Made by a program: the position numbers and the translations under genes. The notes below the pieces were generated by a model. The model saw only the letters and a list, made by a program, of their open reading frames with translations, ran no database searches and was not told the DNA's origin. Of a DNA stretch of 64,000 bases, positions 55,569 through 64,000 are shown in pieces. The stretch's first letter is position 1; every line of letters begins with the position of its first letter. Origin of the DNA: Sphingomonas sp. Leaf17 (GTDB lineage: Bacteria > Pseudomonadota > Alphaproteobacteria > Sphingomonadales > Sphingomonadaceae); NCBI RefSeq assembly GCF_001421505.1, contig NZ_LMKL01000010.1, positions 1-64,000 on the forward strand, read 5' to 3'.

Positions 55569-56702
55569 ATGTCCGACGACCAGCGGTACGGCCTTGCGCG
55601 CCGCGTACGCCTAACCACCCCCCTCGCGCTTGATGGCGGCGGCCTGCTGACGCCGGTCGAAATCGCGTACGAGACCTATGGCACGCTGGATGCCGAGGGG
55701 GCGAACGCGGTGCTGATCTGCCACGCACTGACCGGCGACCAGCATGTCGCGTCCGACCATCCGCGCACCGGCAAGCCGGGCTGGTGGACGCGGATGGTGG
55801 GTCCGGGCAAGCCGATCGACCCGGCGCGGCATTTCGTGATCTGTTCCAACGTCATCGGCAGCTGCCTTGGGTCGTCGGGTCCGGCGACGGTCGATCCGGC
55901 GACGGGTGCGCCGTTCGGCATGGTGTTTCCGGTGCTGACGATCCGCGACATGGTGCGCGCGCAGGCCATGCTGCTCGACCATCTGGGCGTCGCCGCCTTG
56001 CGCGCGGTCGTCGGCGGGTCGATGGGGGGCATGCAGGCGCTCAGCTGGGCGGCGACCTTCCCCGACCGGGTGCGGTCGTGCGTCGTCATCGCTTCGACCG
56101 CGCGCCACACCGCGCAGAACATCGCCTTTCACGAGGTCGGGCGGCAGGCGATCATGGCGGATCCGAAATGGCGCGGCGGGGCCTATTACGGGCATGACGA
56201 TCCGCCCGCGGCGGGCCTTGCGGTAGCGCGGATGGCCGCGCACATCACCTATCTATCGGAGGCCGGACTGACCGAGAAGTTCGGCCGCAAGTTGCAGGCG
56301 CGGCCCGACAGCCCGGACGGGGCCAAGAGTTTCGGATTCGACGCCGATTTCCAGGTGGAAAGCTATCTGCGGTATCAGGGCCTGTCGTTCACCGACCGGT
56401 TCGACGCGAACTCCTATCTCTACATCACCCGCGCGACCGATTATTTCGACCTGGCTGAGGAGCATGGCGGGCGGCTGGCCAATGCGTTTGCCAACAGCCG
56501 GACACGGTTCTGCATCGTCAGTTTCGACACCGACTGGCTGTACCCGACGGCTGAATCGCGGACGATGGTCCACGCGCTGAACGCGGCGGGCGCGGCGGTC
56601 AGCTTCGTCGAGCTGAAAAGCCCGTATGGCCATGACGCCTTCCTGCTCGATTCGCCGGAACTGAACCGGGTGGTCGACGGATTCATGAGAGCCGCACGAT
56701 GA
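55569..56702 (+). CDS. metX: Homoserine O-acyltransferase MetX
   Basis: A 377-aa alpha/beta hydrolase-fold transferase for methionine synthesis. [13 protein letters not shown] (SNVIGS motif), nucleophile [13 protein letters not shown], and the catalytic His in [11 protein letters not shown]. Overlaps metW (ATGA). Acetyl versus succinyl donor is not decided here. Confidence 0.92.
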   Translation: MSDDQRYGLARRVRLTTPLALDGGGLLTPVEIAYETYGTLDAEGANAVLICHALTGDQHVASDHPRTGKPGWWTRMVGPGKPIDPARHFVICSNVIGSCLGSSGPATVDPATGAPFGMVFPVLTIRDMVRAQAMLLDHLGVAALRAVVGGSMGGMQALSWAATFPDRVRSCVVIASTARHTAQNIAFHEVGRQAIMADPKWRGGAYYGHDDPPAAGLAVARMAAHITYLSEAGLTEKFGRKLQARPDSPDGAKSFGFDADFQVESYLRYQGLSFTDRFDANSYLYITRATDYFDLAEEHGGRLANAFANSRTRFCIVSFDTDWLYPTAESRTMVHALNAAGAAVSFVELKSPYGHDAFLLDSPELNRVVDGFMRAAR

Positions 56703-57286
56703 CCCTGAGACCCGATCTGGCGATCATCGCCGACCATGTCGCGGCGGGTACGCGCGTGCTGGATATAGGCTGTGGCGACGGGGCGTTGCTGGCGGCGCTG
56801 CGCGACCGGCACGGCGTCGATGCGCGCGGGCTGGAGATCGACCCCGACGACGTCGCGACGGCGGTGGCGCGCGGGCTGTCGGTGGTGCAGGGCGATGCCG
56901 ATACCGACCTTGCCGCCTATCCCGATGGCAGTTTCGATTACGCCATTCTCAGCCAGACATTGCAGACGACGCGCGCGCCGGACCAGGTGCTCGACCACCT
57001 GCTGCGGATCGGCGGACGGGCGTTCGTCAGTTTTCCGAACTTTGCGCACTGGCGCGTGCGGCTCTCGCTGCTGTGGGGCGGGCGGATGCCGGTGACGCGG
57101 CTGTTGCCGGAACAATGGTACGACACGCCCAACATTCACCATGTGACCGTCGACGATTTTCGTAGCCTGCTGGCCGAACGATCGGTGACGGTGGAGGGCG
57201 CGTGGTTCCTGTCGGGTGACAAGCGGACCGGATCGGCGGCGGCCAACGTGCTGGCGGAGCACGCGGTGTTCCTGTTGCGACGCTGA
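56699..57286 (+). CDS. metW: MetW methionine biosynthesis protein
   Basis: A 195-aa methyltransferase-fold partner of Met[43 protein letters not shown], and [11 protein letters not shown]. The metX-metW pairing is diagnostic. Confidence 0.94.
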   Translation: MTLRPDLAIIADHVAAGTRVLDIGCGDGALLAALRDRHGVDARGLEIDPDDVATAVARGLSVVQGDADTDLAAYPDGSFDYAILSQTLQTTRAPDQVLDHLLRIGGRAFVSFPNFAHWRVRLSLLWGGRMPVTRLLPEQWYDTPNIHHVTVDDFRSLLAERSVTVEGAWFLSGDKRTGSAAANVLAEHAVFLLRR

Positions 57287-57291
57287 ATATC

Positions 57292-57316
57292 GGAACCGAA
57301 ACGGGCGTATCGTGTT
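57292..57316 (+). promoter_or_regulatory. Possible EcfG-type stress promoter
   Basis: GGAAC at 57292-57296, a 16-bp spacer, then TGTT at 57313-57316. This is one change from the general-stress consensus GGAAC-N16/17-CGTT. It lies upstream of the response-regulator gene. Confidence 0.35.
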
Positions 57317-57341
57317 ACAACGCGGTAACAAGGATCAACCC

Positions 57342-57737
57342 ATGAGTCGCACCGCCCTCATCGTTGAAGACGAGATCTTCGTCGCGCTCGACCTCGAACG
57401 CATCCTGATGGATGCGGGCTATACGGTTGCGGCAATCGCGCCGGACAGCGAAACGGCGCTGGCGGCGGCGCCGGGATGCGATTTCGCCCTGGTCGACGTC
57501 AATCTGCGTGATGGTCCGACCGGGCCGTCGATCGCCGCCCGGCTGGCGCAGGATTTCGGGGTAAAGGTCGTGTTCGTGACCGCCAACCCGGCGCAGATCG
57601 GCGATATCGAATGTGCGCTCGGCTATGTCCGCAAACCATTCAGCGAAAGCGCGATCGTCGCGGCGGCGCGTCTGGCGGAAACGGGCGAGGCGGCAGGCGA
57701 TGTCGTCATCCCCATCGCACGATCCGTGCGGAGTTAG
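57342..57737 (+). CDS. Single-domain response regulator
   Basis: A 131-aa receiver domain without an output domain: IVEDEI (acidic pair), FALVDVNL with the phosphoacceptor Asp, VVFVTAN and GYVRKPF with the conserved Lys. It may transfer phosphate or act by binding. AAGGA ribosome binding site. Confidence 0.9.
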   Translation: MSRTALIVEDEIFVALDLERILMDAGYTVAAIAPDSETALAAAPGCDFALVDVNLRDGPTGPSIAARLAQDFGVKVVFVTANPAQIGDIECALGYVRKPFSESAIVAAARLAETGEAAGDVVIPIARSVRS

Positions 57738-57771
57738 ACAAAGCCCCGAAGTCACGATCGACGTCGATACG

Positions 57772-57808
57772 AAAAAGGCGGACCCGCATTATGCGGACCC
57801 GCCTTTTT
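57772..57808. terminator. Bidirectional terminator between response regulator and ppa
   Basis: AAAAAGGCGG (57772-57781) pairs with CCGCCTTTTT (57799-57808), with a nested CGCAT/ATGCG stem inside. The A5/T5 runs allow it to end transcripts from both converging genes. Confidence 0.85.
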
Positions 57809-57842
57809 CCTTGTGTCGATACGTCTGCGTCGATGCAGGGGA

Positions 57843-58418
57843 TCAGCGTCCTGCGACGTCGGCCTCATGCGGCTCTTCGCCCTTGGCCTTGGCGTCGTCG
57901 TAGCGCTTGATCGCCTCGATCGTGATCTGGCGGGCTTCCTCGGCACCGCCCCACTTGCCGATCCGTACCCACTTGGTCTTTTCCAGATCCTTGTAGTGGG
58001 TGAAGAAGTGCTCGATCTGCTCGAACACGATCTCCGGCATGTCCTCGCGCTCAAGGACGTTGCTGTAATAGGGGAAGGTCGAATTGACGGGCACGCAGAC
58101 GAGTTTCTCGTCGCCGCCGGCCTCGTCCTCCAGGTTCAGCACCGCGATCGGCCGGGCACGGACGACGCAACCCGGGATGAACGGCGAGCGGGCGATGACC
58201 AGCGCGTCGAGCGGATCGCCATCGGGCGACAGCGTGTGCGGCACGAAGCCGTAATTCGCCGGATAGCGCATCGGCGTGTGGAGGATGCGATCGACGAAGA
58301 GCGCGCCCGACGCCTTGTCGAACTCGTACTTCACCGGCTCGCCGCCGGTCGGCACCTCGATGATGACGTTCAGGTCTTCGGGTGGGTTCGCGCCCACCGG
58401 GATCATATCGATACGCAT
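57843..58418 (-). CDS. ppa: Inorganic pyrophosphatase
   Basis: A 191-aa family I soluble pyrophosphatase. DRILHTPMRYPANYGFVPHTL and the metal-binding DGDPLDALV are typical, with CVPVNSTFPYY and IEHFFTHYKDLE further on. AGAAGGA before the ATG. Follows the M61 gene by 34 bp. Confidence 0.95.
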   Translation of the reverse strand: MRIDMIPVGANPPEDLNVIIEVPTGGEPVKYEFDKASGALFVDRILHTPMRYPANYGFVPHTLSPDGDPLDALVIARSPFIPGCVVRARPIAVLNLEDEAGGDEKLVCVPVNSTFPYYSNVLEREDMPEIVFEQIEHFFTHYKDLEKTKWVRIGKWGGAEEARQITIEAIKRYDDAKAKGEEPHEADVAGR

Positions 58419-58452
58419 GGCAATCCTTCTCGAATCAAAGCGGCGTCGCGGA

Positions 58453-60369
58453 TCAGCGCGGTGCCAGGAGCCGGTCGAGCCCGCCATCGCCGGTCCCCAC
58501 CTTCTCAAGGCGCGGATAGCGGGGGCCGCCGTGATAGTCGATGGCGATGTCACGGAAGCGGTCGTTGGATTTGACCAACAGCCGGATCGGTTCCTTCGAC
58601 GTCGCCGCCGCCAGCACGGCCGCCTTCAGCCGGTCGCCGGAAAACGCCTCGCCGTTGATCGCGGCAATGGTGACGGCGTTGTCGAGGCCGGCCTTGAACG
58701 CCGGGCTGTCCCAGATCACGGTCGTGACGTCGCCGTCCTTGTTGGCGGTCAGGCCCAGCGAATAGTTCAGGTTGGTGCCGACCGATTTCTCCTGGTTCTT
58801 GAAGAACGGCGTCGGTTCTGGCGTGTAGGCCAGTTTGTAGCCGTTCATCGCGAAGCCGTTGACGGGCGCGGGCTTGCCCGTCTCGGTGATCCGCTGCTGC
58901 AGGAAACCGGCCCAGTCATAGGGCTGGATGGCGTTCAGCGTCTTTGCCACGTCGTCGAACGTGTAGGTCACCTCGCCCCAGTCGCCGTCGCGGATGCCGA
59001 AGAACGCCCTGGCGAAATCGTCGATCGACTTCGTGCCGCCCGACTTCTGGCGGAGCATCGCGTCGACCTCCATCCAGATCATCAGCCCTTCGTTGTAGTA
59101 ATCCTCGCTGCGCTGCCAGCTGGTCCAGCCCTTGGGCCGGCGCGCGGAGATGATGGGATCGTTGGTGGTGTCGAGCAAGTCGCGCCACTGGCGGGCGGGA
59201 GCCGCGTCATAGATCGCGGCGATCGCGGCATAGGCGTCGAGCGTATCCTGCTTCGACACCAGGCCCGATCGTGCCTGAAGGACATAACCCCAGAACTGGG
59301 TCTGCCCCTCATACACCCAGAGCAGCGAGTTGCGCATCGGCGTGCGGTAATCGGGCGTCCACAGGTCCGCGCCGCGCCGAAACTTGCCGTCCCAGCTGTG
59401 CGTGAATTCGTGCGGCAGGAGGTTGCGGCTTCCGGGGCCGTCGTTCCAGTCGGTGAAATAGCCCGGCTTCACGCCGTTTTCCGAACTGCGGTGATGTTCG
59501 AGGCCGATGCCGCCCAGCTTGTCGGTGATCGACAGCAGGAACTCGTAATGGTCGTAATGCTGCGCGCCGAAGGTCTTTGCCGACTGTTCGACCAGCCGCT
59601 TGTGCGCGTCGATCTGCGCCGGGGTGGCGGCGAGCTGTGCCGGCGTATCGGCGAAGACGTTCAGGTCGACCTTCGGGCTGAGCGGCCATTCCCTGTAATA
59701 GCGGCCGGCGAGCACCGGCGAGTCCACCAGGATCTCGTAATTGGTGGTGTCGTAGCGATAGGTCGCGCCGCTGACCTTCGCCGGTATGGCCGACACGGCG
59801 GTCCAGCCGGCCGGATAGGTCACGGTCGCGGCGATCGGAATCTGGCGGGTATAATAGCCGGCCGGGTACAGGCTCATCGAATTGAACTGCACGCTGGCCA
59901 TCGTCGGGGTCATCACAATGCGGCCCTGATCGGGCTTGGTCGCGGAGATAAACTGGAACTCCAGGTCCAGCTTGCGCACGCCCTGCGGCACGTCGATGTG
60001 GAAGGCGAAGACGTCGACCGGATCGCGCGTCCACGGAATCACCCGGCCGTTGCCGCGGATGACGAGACCGGCGAACTTCTCGATCTCGCCGCGCGGGGAA
60101 TGCGCGCCGGGCAGCCATTTCGGATAGAGCAGCGCCATAGGTCCGGCCTTGGCGACGGGGATGGTTTCCTTCGCGCGAAAAATGCCGCGCTCGGTGTCGG
60201 TCGCGTCGATATCCAGCGTGATCGTGCCGGGATAGGGGGTGTCCTGCGCCTCAGGGATCGTGTCGACGAACGGAACCGGCCTGGGCGCGGTATTGCCCGG
60301 CGGAACCTGTGCGGTGGCGATGGCGGCGGAGGAGGCGAGCAGCAGGGCGACGACGAGCTTGGCGGTCAT
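58453..60369 (-). CDS. M61 family (glycyl aminopeptidase-type) metallopeptidase
   Basis: A 638-aa exported zinc peptidase. Signal peptide (MTAKLVVALLLASSAAIATA, 1-20), N-terminal beta domain, zinc motif HEFTHSWDGKFRRG with the third ligand expected in VYEGQTQFWG, and a C-terminal PDZ-like domain (about 545-638; VTTVIWDSPAFKAGLD). Substrate unknown. Confidence 0.92.
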   Translation of the reverse strand: MTAKLVVALLLASSAAIATAQVPPGNTAPRPVPFVDTIPEAQDTPYPGTITLDIDATDTERGIFRAKETIPVAKAGPMALLYPKWLPGAHSPRGEIEKFAGLVIRGNGRVIPWTRDPVDVFAFHIDVPQGVRKLDLEFQFISATKPDQGRIVMTPTMASVQFNSMSLYPAGYYTRQIPIAATVTYPAGWTAVSAIPAKVSGATYRYDTTNYEILVDSPVLAGRYYREWPLSPKVDLNVFADTPAQLAATPAQIDAHKRLVEQSAKTFGAQHYDHYEFLLSITDKLGGIGLEHHRSSENGVKPGYFTDWNDGPGSRNLLPHEFTHSWDGKFRRGADLWTPDYRTPMRNSLLWVYEGQTQFWGYVLQARSGLVSKQDTLDAYAAIAAIYDAAPARQWRDLLDTTNDPIISARRPKGWTSWQRSEDYYNEGLMIWMEVDAMLRQKSGGTKSIDDFARAFFGIRDGDWGEVTYTFDDVAKTLNAIQPYDWAGFLQQRITETGKPAPVNGFAMNGYKLAYTPEPTPFFKNQEKSVGTNLNYSLGLTANKDGDVTTVIWDSPAFKAGLDNAVTIAAINGEAFSGDRLKAAVLAAATSKEPIRLLVKSNDRFRDIAIDYHGGPRYPRLEKVGTGDGGLDRLLAPR

Positions 60370-60439
60370 GGGGTTCCGTTCAGGCAATAGCGCGAAAGGA
60401 CGAAGGTTAAGCGGGGTTTAGGTCAGTCGTCCAGTCCCT

Positions 60440-61099
60440 TTATCCCCCACCCAGCACGTTGATCGTGAAGGCGACGATGCCGAGGTTGAAGATGAACGCC
60501 GCCAGGCTGTGGCCGGTGACGACACGGCGCAGATAGCCGCTGCGGATCTCCACGTCCGACGTCTGGAACGTCATGCCCAGGGTCACGCTGAAATACAGGA
60601 AGTCCCAGTAATCCGGTTCGTCGGTACCGGGTATGTCCAGCCCGCCGCGGTCGCGACCGTCGGGACCGGCGGTGTAGAAGGCATGCGCGTAATGCAGCGC
60701 GTACACCGTGTTGGTGAATGCCCACGCCAGCGCCAGCGTGACGAGGACCAGCGCGATCGCGACCGCGTCGGTCTTGCCCCGCAATTCCCCGGCGACCGCG
60801 ACCAGGATGACGAGCGACACCATGAAGCTGAGGCCCAGCAGCAGCGCGCGGTTGGCGTCGTTGTCGCGCGCGACCTGCCGCATCCGGTCGGCCTCGCTGC
60901 CGAGCAGGGTGGCTACCGCGCCAAGGAAGACGAGGGCGGCTCCGTCGAATGCGACCATCGTGCCGCGCCCCAGGCCAAGGATCGGGATCGCCACGACAAG
61001 TCCGGCCGCCAGCACGACCAGGAACAGGATGAAACGGACGGGCGCGATCCGCGATCCGATGCCGCCGGGTGTCATGGGGGGTGTCGTGGGGGGCGTCAT
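60440..61099 (-). CDS. DUF1345 membrane protein
   Basis: A 219-aa inner-membrane protein with about five hydrophobic segments and the DUF1345 motifs [15 protein letters not shown] and [22 protein letters not shown]. Function unknown. Candidate starts at 61099 and 61069 (MTPGGIG). Confidence 0.88.
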   Translation of the reverse strand: MTPPTTPPMTPGGIGSRIAPVRFILFLVVLAAGLVVAIPILGLGRGTMVAFDGAALVFLGAVATLLGSEADRMRQVARDNDANRALLLGLSFMVSLVILVAVAGELRGKTDAVAIALVLVTLALAWAFTNTVYALHYAHAFYTAGPDGRDRGGLDIPGTDEPDYWDFLYFSVTLGMTFQTSDVEIRSGYLRRVVTGHSLAAFIFNLGIVAFTINVLGGG

Positions 61100-61149
61100 G
61101 CGATGGTGCTAGCGTCGAACGCGCGCCTCGCCTAGATAACCGCGCCACT

Positions 61150-62414
61150 ATGGCCCGTATCCAGACCCCCAATCGCGTGCGTGGCACGCAGGACATTTTC
61201 CGCGACGAGCAACGCGCCCACGCGCATGTGCTGTCCACCTTCGAGCGCGTCCGTGCGCTCTATTGTTTCGAACGGATCGACATTCCGGTGTTCGAGGCGA
61301 CCGAGGTGTTCGCGCGCAGCATCGGCGAGACGACCGACGTTGTGTCGAAGGAGATGTACACCTTCCCCGATCGCGGCGGCGAGAGCCTGACGCTTCGCCC
61401 CGAGTTCACCGCCGGCATCGCCCGGGCGTACCTGACCGGCGGGTGGCAGCAGTATGTGCCGCTGAAGCTGGCCACCAGCGGCCCGGTGTTCCGCTACGAA
61501 CGCCCGCAAAAGGGCCGGTTCCGCCAGTTCCATCAGATCGACGCCGAAGTCATCGGCGCGGCCGAACCCGCGGCGGACGTCGAACTGCTGGTGATGGCGG
61601 ACCAGTTGCTGCGCGAGCTTGGGATCGAGGGCGTGACGCTGCAACTGAACACGCTGGGCGATGCCGAGACGCGCGATGCCTGGCGCGCGGCGCTGGTCGC
61701 GCATTTCGAGGCACACCGGGCGGATCTGTCGGAGGACAGCCTGAAGCGGCTGGAGAAGAACCCGATGCGGATCCTGGACTCGAAGGATTCGAAGGACCGG
61801 CCGATCGCCGATGCCGCGCCGGACATCGACGCGTATCTGACGCCCGAGGCGCGCGCGTTCTTCGATGCGGTGACCGGCGGGCTGGATGCGGCCGGCGTCG
61901 CATGGGAGCGCAATGCCCGGCTGGTGCGCGGCCTGGATTATTACCGGCATACCGCGTTCGAATTCGTCACCGACCGGCTGGGCGCGCAGGGGACGGTGCT
62001 CGCCGGTGGGCGCTATGACGGATTGATCGAGAGTCTGGGCGGGCCGGCGACGGCGGGCGTGGGCTGGGCGGCTGGGGTCGAGCGGCTGGCGATGCTGGTG
62101 GAGGTGCCGGCGGTTGGTGCTCCACAGCTTGTCATTGTGGCGGAGAATAACGCTCGTCAGGCAGACGCGCTCGCACTTGCAGCTAGAATGCGGCGCGGAG
62201 GCGTCGCAACAGAGCTCATCGTCACGGGTAATACGAGCAAAAGATACTCCAAAGCGCAGCGCTTGGATCCGGACTGGATCGCCTCGCTTGATGTGCGCGA
62301 TGGCCACTACACGCATAGCTTTCGCCCGCGTCATCTGGTTGGCAGCCTCGACAACGAGATCGAGAAGATTTTTTGGTCAGAGGTTGAGAGGCTTGGCTTA
62401 GGGCAGCCTTCCGC

Positions 62415-62418
<4 letters not shown>
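61150..62418 (+). CDS. hisS: Histidyl-tRNA synthetase with divergent C-terminus
   Basis: A 422-aa class II synthetase. Motif 1 region, motif 2 ([21 protein letters not shown]), the histidine motif [15 protein letters not shown], and motif 3 [14 protein letters not shown] are all intact. The last 100 residues (anticodon-binding domain) are unusual: the late segments [17 protein letters not shown] and [11 protein letters not shown] are not like ordinary HisS. GC falls to about 50-60 % from 62101 on, against near 70 % before. Overlaps prfA by 4 bp. Confidence 0.9.
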
Positions 62419-63488
<1,070 letters not shown>

Positions 63489-63650
63489 TGTGGGGGCTGG
63501 TGTTATGGTTCGCGCAGAGACGCGGAGGGCGCTGAGAGGGTTTGTAGCGGTTCAGTCCGTTCGTGATGCTGTCTTTGCGTCTTCTGCGCCGCTGCGCGAA
63601 ACCGTCTCCGGCTATTTCAGCGGAAGCGACAAAAGCGGCTTTTCGACTTC

Positions 63651-63747
63651 CCTGTTCCCCCGGGAAGGCGGGGGTCCAGAGTTGCGGGCATCCCGCGCGG
63701 TAGTATTTTGTAACCCTGGATCCCCGCCTTCGCGGGGGAACAGGGTG
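63651..63747. repeat. REP-like imperfect inverted repeat
   Basis: Arm 63651-63681 (CCTGTTCCCCCGGGAAGGCG plus GGGGTCCAGAG) matches the reverse complement of 63716-63747 with few mismatches. It lies in the 276-bp prfA-prmC gap; 63489-63650 shows no gene. Confidence 0.7.
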
Positions 63748-63764
63748 GTATCGGACATGGCGGC

Positions 63765-64000
63765 GTGACCGGGCCTGCCGGTGATCGCGGGGCGCGTGCA
63801 GCGCTTGCCGATGCAGCGGCGCGGTTCGGGTTTTCGGCGACGCCACGGCTCGATGCCGAACTGCTGCTGGCGCATGTGCTGGGGGTTGAGCGGAACCGGT
63901 TGCTGCTGACGCTGGACGATGTGGTGGTCCCGGCCGGGTTCGCCGATCTGGTGGCGCGGCGCGTGGGGCAGGAGCCGGTCGCCTATCTGACCGGAACGCG
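63765..64000 (+). CDS. prmC: Release-factor glutamine methyltransferase, N-terminal part
   Basis: An open frame runs off the window end (at least 78 codons). GTG at 63765, ARFGFSATPRLDAELLLAHV and QEPVAYLTG match the N-terminal helical domain and linker of PrmC/HemK, which methylates the GGQ glutamine of release factors. It directly follows prfA in the standard order; the SAM domain is beyond the window. Confidence 0.85.
   Translation, partial: MTGPAGDRGARAALADAAARFGFSATPRLDAELLLAHVLGVERNRLLLTLDDVVVPAGFADLVARRVGQEPVAYLTGT

Overview
The window is GC-rich alphaproteobacterial chromosome, most likely from a sphingomonad (Sphingomonas or a close relative). This rests on gene order (rho-hemJ-hemE | ppsR-maf-aroE-coaE-dnaQ; mnmE-mnmG-rsmG-parA-parB; holA-lptE-leuS) and on alphaproteobacterial families such as MmcB, DUF1491, DUF3576 and DUF6489. 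The genus is inferred from proteins recognised by eye, not from a database search. About 70 protein genes, two tRNA genes and several non-coding elements fill almost all of the sequence, with many 4-bp ATGA/GTGA overlaps.

The central feature is the replication-origin neighbourhood. A 318-bp gene-free gap (31388-31705) between divergent hemE and ppsR holds two perfect DnaA boxes, one near-perfect inverted box, an AT-rich stretch and four GANTC sites. Genes to its left (hemE, hemJ, rho, mnmE, mnmG, rsmG, parA, parB) lie on the minus strand and genes to its right (ppsR to SleB-like hydrolase and MmcB) on the plus strand, so transcription points away from the gap on both sides. Two identical 16-bp parS palindromes lie 6 and 8 kb to the left, one between mnmG and mnmE and one inside the rsmG coding sequence. 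This is the hemE-type origin known from Caulobacter and Rickettsia.

Layout: 1-3634 is accessory DNA beside tRNA-Gly. It contains a tyrosine recombinase, a 96-aa DUF4258-like gene, an unrecognised 521-aa gene, and a 99-bp perfect inverted repeat at both ends of the unit. 3635-21489 is core: redox co-chaperone, FtsK, LolA, exonuclease III, RibA, PLP homeostasis, LeuS, LptE, HolA. 21502-35282 is the parAB/origin region. 35343-43371 covers ribosome hibernation, PtsN, cell-wall enzymes, SCO1-like copper protein and PBP1A. 43429-46724 is an operon of type III polyketide synthase, methyltransferase, FAD oxidoreductase and msrB, a likely lipid-phenol pathway. 46840-53415 has tRNA-Leu, a MATE transporter, ftsEX, YdcF and PlsC. 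53460-57286 is amino-acid synthesis (tyrA, hisC, metX, metW). 57342-64000 has a response regulator, pyrophosphatase, an M61 peptidase, hisS, prfA and the start of prmC.

Points most worth a second look: the origin; hemE apparently starting at CTG; the inverted-repeat-bounded recombinase unit with an iterated TGCCAGAT motif; a hisS whose last third is AT-richer and divergent; and a decayed methyltransferase (MGMT-like) remnant at 27301-27530.
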